NCBI GenBank assembly: GCA_944388765.1
Contig: CALXKA010000006.1
Location: 1-47,430 of the forward strand
DNA length: 47,430 bases
Reading direction: 5' to 3'
Source of the DNA: an uncultured Clostridia bacterium
GTDB taxonomy: Bacteria; Bacillota; Clostridia; TANB77; CAG-508
Within the stretch, counting starts at the first letter, position 1. Every line of letters begins with the position of its first letter. A program made the position numbers and the translations under genes. Below are positions 9,440-18,533 of this stretch, piece after piece. A model generated the notes under the pieces. The model had not been told where the DNA came from, ran no database searches, and saw only the letters and a program-made list of their open reading frames with translations.

Positions 9440-10060
9440 TTATCCAACTGTATTTGAACTTTCTGCTGCTTGTACATCTTCTTGTGTTTGAGTCATAAGT
9501 TTTGTGAATTGAGACTTAATATTCTCAAAAGAAGTTATTATCTCTCCTTTTAATCTAGTAAAAGTAGTTTTAAATGCCTCAGACGCTTCACTTTGCCATT
9601 GTATCTGTCCATATACTCCTTCAATTTCATTCATCTTTTCACTTGCTTCTGCTAAATCTGATTCTACTTGATTTTGAACACTTTCAACACTAGCAGAAAT
9701 AAATTTAAATTTACTACCAGTTTTAGTTAATGTCATTTCTTGTATTTTCTTTGGAGCGGTATTTTGAGCACTCGTAACATTAGTTCCTCTATCTGCTTGT
9801 GCATAGTTATTAGCTATGGTTTCTAATGCAAATGGAATCTCTCCAACAACTAATGTTAATAATTGGTTAATTTCAGGAATTATTTTGTTAAATTCTCCAA
9901 CTAAACTATCATATCTTTCTCCATACCACACTCCATCACGCATATTATTAATAGCTTCATATACTTGTACTAATTTACCATTTAACTCTTGACCTAATGA
10001 TCTCATTTGTGAAGCTTGTCTTGGCATCTCTCCATAATCAACAATTTCAATTTTTGACAT
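9440..10060 (-). CDS. Double WXG100 (EsxA-like) protein of the type VII system
   Basis: A 206-residue protein made of two WXG100-like helical hairpins in tandem. The first has the turn WYG at residues 45-47, about 45 residues from the start as in EsxA. The second has WQS at 155-157, followed by a long amphipathic helix (FKTTFTRLKGEIITSF). Normal EsxA is about 97 residues, so this is a two-domain version, possibly an intramolecular EsxA-EsxB pair. The C-terminal tail is short and polar. The ATG at 10060 is preferred over GTG 10069, which lies inside the Shine-Dalgarno AGGAGGTG. It is the first gene behind its own strong promoter. Confidence 0.85.
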   Translation of the reverse strand: MSKIEIVDYGEMPRQASQMRSLGQELNGKLVQVYEAINNMRDGVWYGERYDSLVGEFNKIIPEINQLLTLVVGEIPFALETIANNYAQADRGTNVTSAQNTAPKKIQEMTLTKTGSKFKFISASVESVQNQVESDLAEASEKMNEIEGVYGQIQWQSEASEAFKTTFTRLKGEIITSFENIKSQFTKLMTQTQEDVQAAESSNTVG

Positions 10061-10089
10061 ATTTTTCACCTCCTCTAATATTTACATTA

Positions 10090-10118
10090 AATATATATAA
10101 ACAATTTTGTTTTGTCAA
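10090..10118 (-). promoter_or_regulatory. Promoter of the type VII gene cluster
   Basis: On the minus strand TTGACA (10113-10118), a 17-bp spacer and TATATT (10090-10095) make a near-consensus sigma-A promoter about 30 bp upstream of the double-WXG100 start codon. It separates the type VII module from the upstream type IV-like genes as its own transcription unit. Confidence 0.8.
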
Positions 10119-10168
10119 TACTAAATTTACTATTTTTATCAAAATTAATAATCAATATAACAGTTCTA

Positions 10169-11470
10169 TTATTCTACTTCAAATGAAATAATAAAATCAT
10201 AATTGTCTTTCAACATCATAACAAAATTAATTCTTAAAATATATCCTGACCCTCCTGTTCCTTTTGTTTCATCCTCATAAAAGCCTTTTGTCAAATCTGT
10301 TAATCTAACTGAACAAGAAAAAACATTACCACTTTTATCAAAACTTTCAAATGCTATATCATTATATCTATACATATTATTCTTCACATATTCTATAAAT
10401 CTTTCTTTACTTTCAAAATAATTATTCCTAAAATCATTATCTAATTTATTATATGCTGCATCATAATCTTGATTGTTAATCATCAAAATAAATTTATCTA
10501 TATTCATTTGCACTTTTGTTTGATCATTTCCTTTATCATATTCTTGTTTAAATTTGTCTGTCATTATTGTATAAGTATCCAACTTTAAAGTATATTCCAT
10601 GGGATAACTTTCTTCAAATATATACAAATTTCCATATATATCTTTACAAACATACTGTTTATATGTATCATAATCATTTACCAGATATTCTACAAAATTT
10701 TCTTTTTCAAATGTTTCTTGTTTTTCCTCTCTATATTTCTCATAATTTTCAAAACTTCCAAATCGTTTTTGTTTATAATCTTCATCTAATCTTTCGTATG
10801 CTTCTCTTGGATTATTAACTAATGCTTCTTTATAGTCTTCCATGTGTTTTAGACAAATATCATAATCAGTAGCAGTCTTTACATATGTCTCATTATATCC
10901 GTTATTCTCAATTTCAAATTTAGTTTCTTCTACATTATTTATATCTTTTATTATTTCATTGAATTCATTCTCTTCCAAAAATTCCATACTATAAGTTTGA
11001 TTCAAAGAGTCCATTCTTAATAAATAATATACATCTTTTATGTTACCATCAATTCGAAGTATTCCACTAACATAATAAAAAGTATTTGCTATATCCTCTG
11101 AGCTAGTTATTTTTTTATTATACATCTCTCTAGTTGAATAGCTACTTAGATTTGAATATTCACTAAAAAACTCAAAAATATTATCAAGTGATATAGAATT
11201 TTCCTTAATATACTCTTCATCCAATATGCTATATGCAGCTTCATTATTATTCAATCTGTCACTTTTTTGTGAAATATACATAAAAAAGTTATCTGCCAAT
11301 TCATCAACTAACATATATGAACCAATATTTTCCTCACGTTGTAACGGTATTTTTTCTTCGAGAGGAACATCTCTAACAATTTCAGTTTTCTTTTCTTGAT
11401 TTAACAATATAATTGATATTATGACAATAATAATTATAAATATTATTATTAAAATCTTTATCTTTTTCAA
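10169..11470 (-). CDS. Membrane-anchored protein with three NTF2-like repeats
   Basis: A 433-residue protein starting at TTG 11470, with AAGGAG upstream. A nearer ATG at about 11475-11477 reads only Met-Val-stop. Residues 5-25 are a strongly hydrophobic anchor (ILIIIFIIIIVIISIILL) with a positive N-terminus, so the rest should face outside. Three segments share the pattern 'aY..Ld..fr...F.s...F..y', near residues 80-115 (AAYSILDEEY), 215-245 (EAYERLDEDY) and 345-380 (AAYNKLDNDF). This is typical of NTF2-like/TcpC-like domains found in Gram-positive conjugation channels. The same pattern occurs at the junction of the split gene at 15050-15968. It may be an extracytoplasmic channel component; family inferred by pattern only. 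Confidence 0.65.
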   Translation of the reverse strand: MKKIKILIIIFIIIIVIISIILLNQEKKTEIVRDVPLEEKIPLQREENIGSYMLVDELADNFFMYISQKSDRLNNNEAAYSILDEEYIKENSISLDNIFEFFSEYSNLSSYSTREMYNKKITSSEDIANTFYYVSGILRIDGNIKDVYYLLRMDSLNQTYSMEFLEENEFNEIIKDINNVEETKFEIENNGYNETYVKTATDYDICLKHMEDYKEALVNNPREAYERLDEDYKQKRFGSFENYEKYREEKQETFEKENFVEYLVNDYDTYKQYVCKDIYGNLYIFEESYPMEYTLKLDTYTIMTDKFKQEYDKGNDQTKVQMNIDKFILMINNQDYDAAYNKLDNDFRNNYFESKERFIEYVKNNMYRYNDIAFESFDKSGNVFSCSVRLTDLTKGFYEDETKGTGGSGYILRINFVMMLKDNYDFIISFEVE

Positions 11471-11541
11471 ACCATTTATTCTCCTTATTTAATATTTTTT
11501 AGAACAGAATAGCCACAATATTTTAATGAATATATTTTCTA

Positions 11542-14500
11542 TTATTTTGAATAGTCCACACCGCCATTCCATCCCCAGCCTTTCCAACTAAAAGAGTTTA
11601 TCCATGAACTTAAACTTTCTATCCTTATGCCGCCAACATTAGAAGCCACCTGCCCATTACCTATATAAATTCCCACATGTCCGGCATCTTGTCCACATAC
11701 ACTATCAATCGTTCCACTAGAAGATGCTCCATATACACAAGCACCTAATGGAATATTAGACTGATCAGTAGAAACTATCCATTTTTGTGCAGCAGTCGTT
11801 GCGCAACATGATGATACTCTTGATTGTCCCGCCTTAGCATAAACATCTGCAACCCATGCTTGACACCATCCGCCTTTATTTCCAAGTGTATCTCGTGAAG
11901 ATGCTATTTGTACAATTTTGGTTTGCATCTCGCTTGCATCTTCTGAACCGCTTGTACCTGTACAATTAAATATAATTCCCATATATTTCTTTATTGCATT
12001 TGGCCAGTTTGGATCAGTAGCATATGGTACTGCTGGCAAACTATCTAATGAAGTAGGATCCAGTCCTTGTGATACCATTCTTTCGTATTGCCAGCTACCA
12101 GGTTGTGTCCAAGATCTTAATCCACTACTTACTTGTCTGATACCATCTGATAAATCCGAAAAATCCCAAGCTGAATCGTATGGAGAAGAGTCAAAAGCTC
12201 CCCATCCCCAACAGTTTCCTTTTGAATTGGCTATATCTGACGTACCATAATAACTTTCATGAATTCCTATACAAAATACAATCCTTGGGTCAATCCCCAC
12301 AGAAGTACATATATCATAGTAATTTTCTGCATTATCCTTAAAAAATCTATTATAACATTCTACTACTGATCTTCCAAAAGCCGTAACATTTGGAGGATTA
12401 TATGAATTTACAGCATTAATAAACTCTTCTCTTGTACAACCATTATTCCAAACAATGCTCCATACTCCACCAACTCCTGAAAAACTACCATTTAAGAATT
12501 CCTCAAAGTTAAATTCTGTAACACCATAACTATCTCCTGTAAGCAAATATAATAAATATCTCATTAAATTTTCATGGTTTTGAGTTTTTTCATTTTTACC
12601 TAATAAATCAAATAACATTTCATGTCCACTAACTAAGTTGTCTAAAGGACATTGATATCCCCAGTTAGGTACTTTGTAACATACCCTTCTACCATTCATT
12701 ATAATATCAATTTCATCATTGTCATCAATATTAGTTGAATTATTAATTAGAACTCCGTGTTCTACAAAATAAGCATTTACAATTCTAGATATATCGGCAA
12801 TTCTACTTGCTGCCTCAACTTTATTTTCTACATTTTCAGCAGACACTACTACTAAATAATTAGCATTTTGTATAGACACTATCGATGCATCCTGTAAAAT
12901 CTCTGCTTGCTCACCTGTCTTGTTTGCAGTTGTTCCATCCGTAACTCCTGCTGGTATATATTCTATTAATAATTGTCGTCTCAATAAGTCAAACATTTTC
13001 TGAGAATAAACTACATTAACACATTCATTAGTATAAATATTTCTTAACAATCTAGAAACATCAGATAGAGATGTATAATTATTATCACTTCCTACATCAG
13101 ATAATTCTTCTTCTATATTCGTGTCATCATAATTATATCTTGACAAATAAGAATTCACTTTTTCTATTCCATCAGATATATTTCCGTCACCTAAATTATT
13201 TAATACTATATTAGCAGCATCATTATTATCCGTAGTTATCATTCTTTCAATATCTGAACTAACAGCATCCTCTTCTAAATTTCCATTCTTTATTTCATTA
13301 AATGCTGTTGCCATTATAAATAGTTTAATCCAGCCTTCTGACTTAACCGTACTACTACCAATAATAAAACTATAATCACTATTTCTATCTAAATCCCTAA
13401 CACTTACCTTGTATTCTCCTTCTGTCACACCATTAATGTATTCTTCTATACTATCTTTCAAATCTTCTATTGTATCTGGCTCTAATGCTTTTATTATATC
13501 ATCATTTGGTCTAAGACCACATTGAAATCCGCTATTCACATCATATTCAATCGGATCTTTTGCCTGAATTGCACTTGTGCTTCCGCAATCATAAAATAAA
13601 TATTGACTTCCTTGTACAGATACTAATATATTAGTATGACCATCATATATTACTATATCTCCTGGCTTTAAATCACTCGTCGAAGAAATTACTTCCCAAC
13701 CTTTCTGATTAGCATAATCTTTCAATGTCTCCGAACTTTGTGCTCCGATATCTTCATAACCTGCCTTATATAGTACCCAACTCACATATCCACTACAATC
13801 AATAACGCTTATTGATTCTATATTAGGGAAATTAGAATGACCTCCACCATATTGATATGTATATCCATTGTCTGATAAATAATCATGACACTCTTTTGCT
13901 ACCCCTATTAAACCTTGTCCAGAAATGTTATTCGTATCTCTAAGAATTAAATTTGTAAAATTACTTGTTTTCTCAATAACTCTTGGCTGTCCTTGATTCC
14001 ATCTCTGCATTCTTGTAGTTACAATAGTAGTATTTACTCTATTTGTTTCACGTGTTTCTATCCTATAATCATCATTAATAGTTGTATATTCTAAATCCTC
14101 TAATTCTTCAATCTGAGGATCTCCTTCTACATCTCCTGTATCTTCATATGTATAATCTGTTATTTCATTTAAAATCCAAGTATTAGCCCTTGCTAAAAAA
14201 ACAGATGTATAATAACTTTTCTCAACTTCTGGTTCATAATCAACAGATTTATTTTCTGATGTTGTTTCAGTAGTTTCAGTTTCTAAATCTGTTGTGGTCT
14301 TTTCTTCTGTATATGTATATGTAACATTAGTTGTTGTGGTAGTTACAGATTCTGCAATAGCTATAACAATTCTTGAATCTTTTACTAAATTTACTACTGC
14401 TAATGCAAACTGAGGATTTTGGCTAACCATAGCTAATGCAATAGTAAACTCAAAAGGCATAGAAAACTTTTCTACCATATTTTTATAGTTTATTTTTTCT

Positions 14501-15039
14501 ACTTCAAAACTGCCTTGTGAAGAATTTTTTGCTACATGAACAGTCCAATCCTCCGTATCTACTGTAAAATAACTGTATATGTCACTATTTTCACTATTTA
14601 TCATTCCATAAAATTCATCATAACTTATATATTTTAATTCCGTAGTTGATCCATCTATCTTTGCTCTTTCGAAATATACGGTTCCTTGTAACCCATCTCC
14701 TCCAAGATATGGAAAATTAGTAACGATTTCTGCTTCTAGAAATCGTTCTAGATATTCCTCGTGTCCTCCCAAACCTAAATCATCTGCATCTATTCCCATT
14801 CTTTCTAATTTCTTTTTTGCTTCGCTTAAATATTCCTCATCAATCTCTAAGTTATTTCCAACAATTACTACATTATCAACAACATCTGAAAAAATTTCAC
14901 TAGCACTTTCAAAAATTCCTTTTATAGCGCCCCAAAATAATGGAATAACTAATAAAAAACATAAAATTGGAATTAATATTATTCTCTTACCGTGCTTTTT
15001 CAATTTTCTAAACACTACATTATTAGTAATATTAGACAT
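11542..15039 (-). CDS. Four-domain peptidoglycan hydrolase of a type IV-like secretion apparatus
   Basis: A 1,165-residue protein with an N-terminal membrane segment (about 19-39) and the bulk outside. Domains in order: NlpC/P60 cysteine peptidase (about 370-505; Cys415 in DCSGY, His468 in YDGHTN); a beta-lactamase-2-like domain (about 510-760; TDN at 603-605 and KTG at 707-709 kept, but the nucleophile place of SxxK is Gly569, reading GWIK); a glucosaminidase/lysozyme-like domain (about 880-1030, Glu928 in IHESYYG); and a second NlpC/CHAP-like domain (Cys1059 in GWCQAW, His1121 in GHVGIY). Conjugation systems carry CwlT/VirB1-type hydrolases that open the wall, and this one is unusually complex. 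The start MSN at 15039, 10 bp after the upstream stop, has AAGGAGG at ideal distance; a longer frame from 15063 lacks one. Confidence 0.85.
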   Translation of the reverse strand: MSNITNNVVFRKLKKHGKRIILIPILCFLLVIPLFWGAIKGIFESASEIFSDVVDNVVIVGNNLEIDEEYLSEAKKKLERMGIDADDLGLGGHEEYLERFLEAEIVTNFPYLGGDGLQGTVYFERAKIDGSTTELKYISYDEFYGMINSENSDIYSYFTVDTEDWTVHVAKNSSQGSFEVEKINYKNMVEKFSMPFEFTIALAMVSQNPQFALAVVNLVKDSRIVIAIAESVTTTTTNVTYTYTEEKTTTDLETETTETTSENKSVDYEPEVEKSYYTSVFLARANTWILNEITDYTYEDTGDVEGDPQIEELEDLEYTTINDDYRIETRETNRVNTTIVTTRMQRWNQGQPRVIEKTSNFTNLILRDTNNISGQGLIGVAKECHDYLSDNGYTYQYGGGHSNFPNIESISVIDCSGYVSWVLYKAGYEDIGAQSSETLKDYANQKGWEVISSTSDLKPGDIVIYDGHTNILVSVQGSQYLFYDCGSTSAIQAKDPIEYDVNSGFQCGLRPNDDIIKALEPDTIEDLKDSIEEYINGVTEGEYKVSVRDLDRNSDYSFIIGSSTVKSEGWIKLFIMATAFNEIKNGNLEEDAVSSDIERMITTDNNDAANIVLNNLGDGNISDGIEKVNSYLSRYNYDDTNIEEELSDVGSDNNYTSLSDVSRLLRNIYTNECVNVVYSQKMFDLLRRQLLIEYIPAGVTDGTTANKTGEQAEILQDASIVSIQNANYLVVVSAENVENKVEAASRIADISRIVNAYFVEHGVLINNSTNIDDNDEIDIIMNGRRVCYKVPNWGYQCPLDNLVSGHEMLFDLLGKNEKTQNHENLMRYLLYLLTGDSYGVTEFNFEEFLNGSFSGVGGVWSIVWNNGCTREEFINAVNSYNPPNVTAFGRSVVECYNRFFKDNAENYYDICTSVGIDPRIVFCIGIHESYYGTSDIANSKGNCWGWGAFDSSPYDSAWDFSDLSDGIRQVSSGLRSWTQPGSWQYERMVSQGLDPTSLDSLPAVPYATDPNWPNAIKKYMGIIFNCTGTSGSEDASEMQTKIVQIASSRDTLGNKGGWCQAWVADVYAKAGQSRVSSCCATTAAQKWIVSTDQSNIPLGACVYGASSSGTIDSVCGQDAGHVGIYIGNGQVASNVGGIRIESLSSWINSFSWKGWGWNGGVDYSK

Positions 15040-15049
15040 TTTTTCCTCC

Positions 15050-15649
15050 TTATTGTATTCCAATTTCTATACTTATACCATCTTCTCCTTCTACGTATAT
15101 ATCTTCAAAATTAATAGAATTATCTTTTCTATTTGGATTATAAATTTTATTAAATTTTACCTCTAATTCTCTACTTTGACCACTTTCAATCTCCAAAAGA
15201 TTGTTAGCTATTTCATGTCCATACCAAGGATACCTTACACCATTTGTATCCTTTATAAATATTGTTTCTGTATCTTCTTTCGTATCTAAAACAACTCTCT
15301 TACCAGAATTATTTTTCACATTGAATTTTATAATTTCATAATCTATATATACTTTTTTACTTATCAAATTAATATCTATATCTTCTGTTGATTTACTATT
15401 CTCTAACTCTAATTTTGTAACAAAATTCTTTAAATTAAGCTTTTTTTCTCCATCTTCTCTTACAATTGAATAATAGTCTTCAATAAATTCTTCTTGAATT
15501 TTTCCTGCTGACATTATATCTTTTAATAATTTTACTCTATATGTAACTACACCATTATATGTTCCCCAAACTTCGGCATCATAAGATTTCTTCTCTGTAA
15601 ATATATCTTTGTAATAATTATTATAGAAATCTTCTACTGTATTAAACAT
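15050..15649 (-). CDS. C-terminal part of a split NTF2-like accessory protein
   Basis: A frame of 199 residues with no proper ribosome binding site at its first ATG. Upstream in the same frame the sequence continues as DEAYSLVSNACKEEMF. This joins well onto the end of the preceding gene (VEYCNNRTN): the combined text follows the NTF2-like pattern 'YCNN..deAY.Ll...CKeemF.t.edF.nnYy' seen in Firmicutes conjugation-associated proteins. Removing one T in AATTGATG near 15694-15697 fuses both frames into 305 residues. The remaining C-terminal half is beta-rich with no recognised motif. Either a real frameshift or a consensus error separates the halves. The gene lies between the VirB6-like gene and the hydrolase. 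Confidence 0.6.
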   Translation of the reverse strand: MFNTVEDFYNNYYKDIFTEKKSYDAEVWGTYNGVVTYRVKLLKDIMSAGKIQEEFIEDYYSIVREDGEKKLNLKNFVTKLELENSKSTEDIDINLISKKVYIDYEIIKFNVKNNSGKRVVLDTKEDTETIFIKDTNGVRYPWYGHEIANNLLEIESGQSRELEVKFNKIYNPNRKDNSINFEDIYVEGEDGISIEIGIQ

Positions 15650-15689
15650 TTCTTCTTTACAAGCATTGCTTACTAAACTATATGCCTCA

Positions 15690-15968
15690 TCAATTAGTCC
15701 GATTATTACAATATTCTACAAAATCATCTAAAATATCTGCATTTTCATCTGTATCCTTATCTGATATATTTGAATCGGAAATAACAGATTGAGAAGGGTT
15801 ATATGAAATATTATTATTTGTAATAATATTGTTCTGTACCATTTCATCATTATTTGTTTTTATATAATAATTTGCCAATCGTATTAATACAAATATTAAT
15901 AATGAAATTCCTAGTATTTTCCATATCTTTTCCTTATTATTCTGATAAAACAACCTTAATTTTCTCAT
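15690..15968 (-). CDS. N-terminal part of a split NTF2-like accessory protein (membrane anchor)
   Basis: A frame of 92 residues starting at ATG 15968 behind GAGAGGG. Residues about 16-34 (IWKILGISLLIFVLIRLA) form a membrane segment after a basic N-terminus. An Asn/Ser/Asp-rich linker follows, then the beginning of an NTF2-like domain (DDFVEYCNN), where the frame hits TGA. The next frame carries on with the rest of that domain, so the intact gene would span 15050-15968 and place the domain outside the membrane. Together with the 433-residue gene it gives the locus two proteins of this extracytoplasmic type. Confidence 0.6.
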   Translation of the reverse strand: MRKLRLFYQNNKEKIWKILGISLLIFVLIRLANYYIKTNNDEMVQNNIITNNNISYNPSQSVISDSNISDKDTDENADILDDFVEYCNNRTN

Positions 15969-15989
15969 AATACCCTCTCTTTAAATATA

Positions 15990-18209
15990 TTAACTCTTTT
16001 GCATTTTTCTAATAATTTTATTTACTTCTTTAATTCTTTCTTCACTTATACCATTTTCGCCCAATCTCTTGCCATAATCTTGTAATTCTTTTTCAGATTT
16101 AGCAGTAGATGCTATTTTTGCTAAACTAATTCTTTCCTTAGAAGTTCTGTCACTATCTGATAAACCTTCTAATTGCATAGCTTTTATAATCATCTTATCA
16201 TCTGTTACACCATATTCCCTATATTTTAATGCATTTTGCATTGCTTCTTTATAATCAACTTTACCAAATGCCTCTTTATAATTTTTTATAGCTTCTTTAT
16301 CATTTAAGAATTTATTATCCAATTTTCTATTTGCAGCTTTTCCTGCGTCAGCACCATAAAGTTCTCTTAAATAATCATTTGAAATTGTTTTGCTTCCAGA
16401 TTTTGCGCCTGAAACTACATTTGAAGCTACATTAGAAGCTGTGCCAGCTACTGCTCCACCTGCTGCATATCCAATGCCGGCTCCCGCTGCACCATATTTT
16501 AATACATTACTATAATCATCTGATGCCAATCCTGCTATCGCCCCCATAGTTCCTACGGTAGCCATACCATATCCCTTGGCAATGGCAGCAGGTGCTCTCC
16601 TTGCAGCACCTAACAATCCTCTTCCCATAAATCTTCCTGCTACTTTAGCTGCTGCCGCTATTTTTTGTTTTTTACTTCTTCCTAAGGTATCTATGTCTCG
16701 ATTATTATTAATCAAACCATTTATATTCTCTCCTGAGTTTCCTGGTAAATTCGCACCTGAAAATCTCATATCACTATTATTTGTATTTCCATTTTGCATA
16801 TTCATCATCTGATTAGCTTCAAAAGATTCATTAGTTGTATTTTCTCCTTGTCTATCCACTGTATTAACAGCACTTGTAGTCGTTTGAGCTTGTCCGTTTC
16901 CTATACCTAAGTTGTTATTCTGTCCCCCTAATCCTTCTGCAAATAAATCATCTGATCCTTTATCTGCTGTTCTTATAGGTTTCTCACTTTCTCCTGAATC
17001 ATCAGAATTTCCTTTTCCCTTATTTCTTGATCCCAAACTTCTTATTTTTCCTAATTGGTTGATTGCTGTCATTGCCATAGCTCCTCCAACAGCACCACCC
17101 ATTATAGCTCCTGCTGTTTCGGATTTTTCAAATCCGAAGAATTTACGTAACAATTTTTCGGCAGGTAATAAGAATCCTATCGCAACAATTGCATATACCA
17201 TATTAGTTGTAGCTAATTCTATTGCAGACCCAACTAATAGTGTATACAACAACAAGTGAAATGGTTGTAATAACAAGTTATACAAGTATTCTTTTAACCA
17301 CATATCAAATGCTTGTGATTTACCATCGTTTAATTTATCAATTGGATATGTTAATGCAACTAATGGAGCAATAATAGTCAAGAAAGCCATATATATAACC
17401 CTCTTAAAATATACTATCAAAAACATTACTGTATATATTACTAATACTGCATATATTATAATATAACCTATTCTCTCCCAAGTAATAAGTGCATTTCCAT
17501 TATCATCTCTACTAACCAATTGAGTTTGTATTCTAGCATATCCCATAAGATTAGTGGCATAATTTAATGTTCCATCTTGCACCGCTGGTTCTATCATTGC
17601 TCTTGCTTCCTCGTCTTCTATTGCATCGATATCAAAGTCTTCAATAGGATATATTACAATTGAATTTTGCCCTCTCAACATTTCAGTTATATATTCCGTA
17701 ATTGTTAAAGCAAAAGCCATAATATAATGCATAAAAACTAAAATTATAATAGCTACAAGCCAATCTTTTATATTTTCCTGATATTTAGCTTTCTCAGAAG
17801 CAGTTGTACTTAAAACAATTCTAATTCCTATATATAATAAGACAACCATTAATGCTACTAGTACAACATTTCTAATGGCCACATACCACTTTGAAATGAT
17901 TGGTGCTAATTCTTTTGCAGAATTTCTAGTCTCTATATTTCCATTTTCATCTTCAACTGGATTTCCTTCATCATCAACAACTTCTTCTCCTTCATATGTT
18001 CTAGGATTGATAAAATTAATATGTAATGCTGGTATTTGATCTGCAAATATTTCTTGTGGAGATATTCTATAAAAAGGTAAATAATATTCATCTGGAAATT
18101 TTTTATCATGAGCATTAACAATTGCTGCTCCTCCAACTGCTCCTAGTGCTCCACCTGCTACTGCTCCAAATGCTACCAAAGACCCTCCGTGCAGTGAATG
18201 GTGCAGCAA
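15990..18209 (-). CDS. VirB6/TrbL-like polytopic channel protein, main part (frameshifted N-terminus)
   Basis: About 739 residues. A Gly/Ala-rich start is followed by a periplasm-facing segment, then membrane helices near 110-132 (NVVLVALMVVLLYIGIRIVL), 148-170, 246-268 (YIIIYAVLVIYTVMFLIVYF), 270-292 and 315-350. A long soluble C-terminal region is rich in Asn, Gly and Ser, with a further Gly/Ala segment near 560-620. This is the layout of VirB6/TrbL-like inner-membrane proteins of Gram-positive type IV systems, and it lies directly beside virB4. The frame has only a TTG without ribosome binding site at 18209. Its true N-terminus is the 138-residue frame upstream, which joins in phase if one C is removed near 18189, giving 846 residues. 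Confidence 0.75.
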   Translation of the reverse strand: MLHHSLHGGSLVAFGAVAGGALGAVGGAAIVNAHDKKFPDEYYLPFYRISPQEIFADQIPALHINFINPRTYEGEEVVDDEGNPVEDENGNIETRNSAKELAPIISKWYVAIRNVVLVALMVVLLYIGIRIVLSTTASEKAKYQENIKDWLVAIIILVFMHYIMAFALTITEYITEMLRGQNSIVIYPIEDFDIDAIEDEEARAMIEPAVQDGTLNYATNLMGYARIQTQLVSRDDNGNALITWERIGYIIIYAVLVIYTVMFLIVYFKRVIYMAFLTIIAPLVALTYPIDKLNDGKSQAFDMWLKEYLYNLLLQPFHLLLYTLLVGSAIELATTNMVYAIVAIGFLLPAEKLLRKFFGFEKSETAGAIMGGAVGGAMAMTAINQLGKIRSLGSRNKGKGNSDDSGESEKPIRTADKGSDDLFAEGLGGQNNNLGIGNGQAQTTTSAVNTVDRQGENTTNESFEANQMMNMQNGNTNNSDMRFSGANLPGNSGENINGLINNNRDIDTLGRSKKQKIAAAAKVAGRFMGRGLLGAARRAPAAIAKGYGMATVGTMGAIAGLASDDYSNVLKYGAAGAGIGYAAGGAVAGTASNVASNVVSGAKSGSKTISNDYLRELYGADAGKAANRKLDNKFLNDKEAIKNYKEAFGKVDYKEAMQNALKYREYGVTDDKMIIKAMQLEGLSDSDRTSKERISLAKIASTAKSEKELQDYGKRLGENGISEERIKEVNKIIRKMQKS

Positions 18210-18531
18210 TTACTGCCGCCGCACCACCTATAATACCAATAGCTCCACCAATAGCAGCGCCTATACCCCAACCAATATCTTCTGAATTCACATGTATAGA
18301 ACTTTCTCCCATACCCAAAACATTTTTCTGACAAAGTGAAATTACACCTTCACACAAAGCAGTAATTAAATCAATGATAGGTGTTAATAACACTCCTCCT
18401 TTAATAGATTCCTCTTCATCATCAGCTGCAAACGTTGGTATATTAGGATAAAGAAAATTGAAAATCGTTAAAAATATTAAAATAATTATTATCTTTTGCA
18501 CAAATCCTTTTTTCGTAAAATTATTAATCAT
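18115..18531 (-). CDS. N-terminal part of the VirB6-like protein with signal peptide (frameshifted)
   Basis: The frame starts at ATG 18531, 2 bp after the virB4 stop. Residues 1-35 are a classic signal peptide (basic start, hydrophobic IIIILIFLTIFNFLY core, cleavage after PTFAA). A short extracellular part and a Gly/Ala-rich membrane segment (IGAAIGGAIGIIGGAAAVIAA) follow. After APFTA the frame turns into unlikely Arg/Ser/Trp-rich text, while the next frame reads GGSLVAFGAVAGGALGA and continues the Gly/Ala pattern. One extra base near 18189 explains this. The last 25 residues of this frame are therefore probably not real protein. Confidence 0.65.
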   Translation of the reverse strand: MINNFTKKGFVQKIIIILIFLTIFNFLYPNIPTFAADDEEESIKGGVLLTPIIDLITALCEGVISLCQKNVLGMGESSIHVNSEDIGWGIGAAIGGAIGIIGGAAAVIAAPFTARRVFGSIWSSSRWSTRSSWRSSNC

Positions 18532-18533
18532 TT

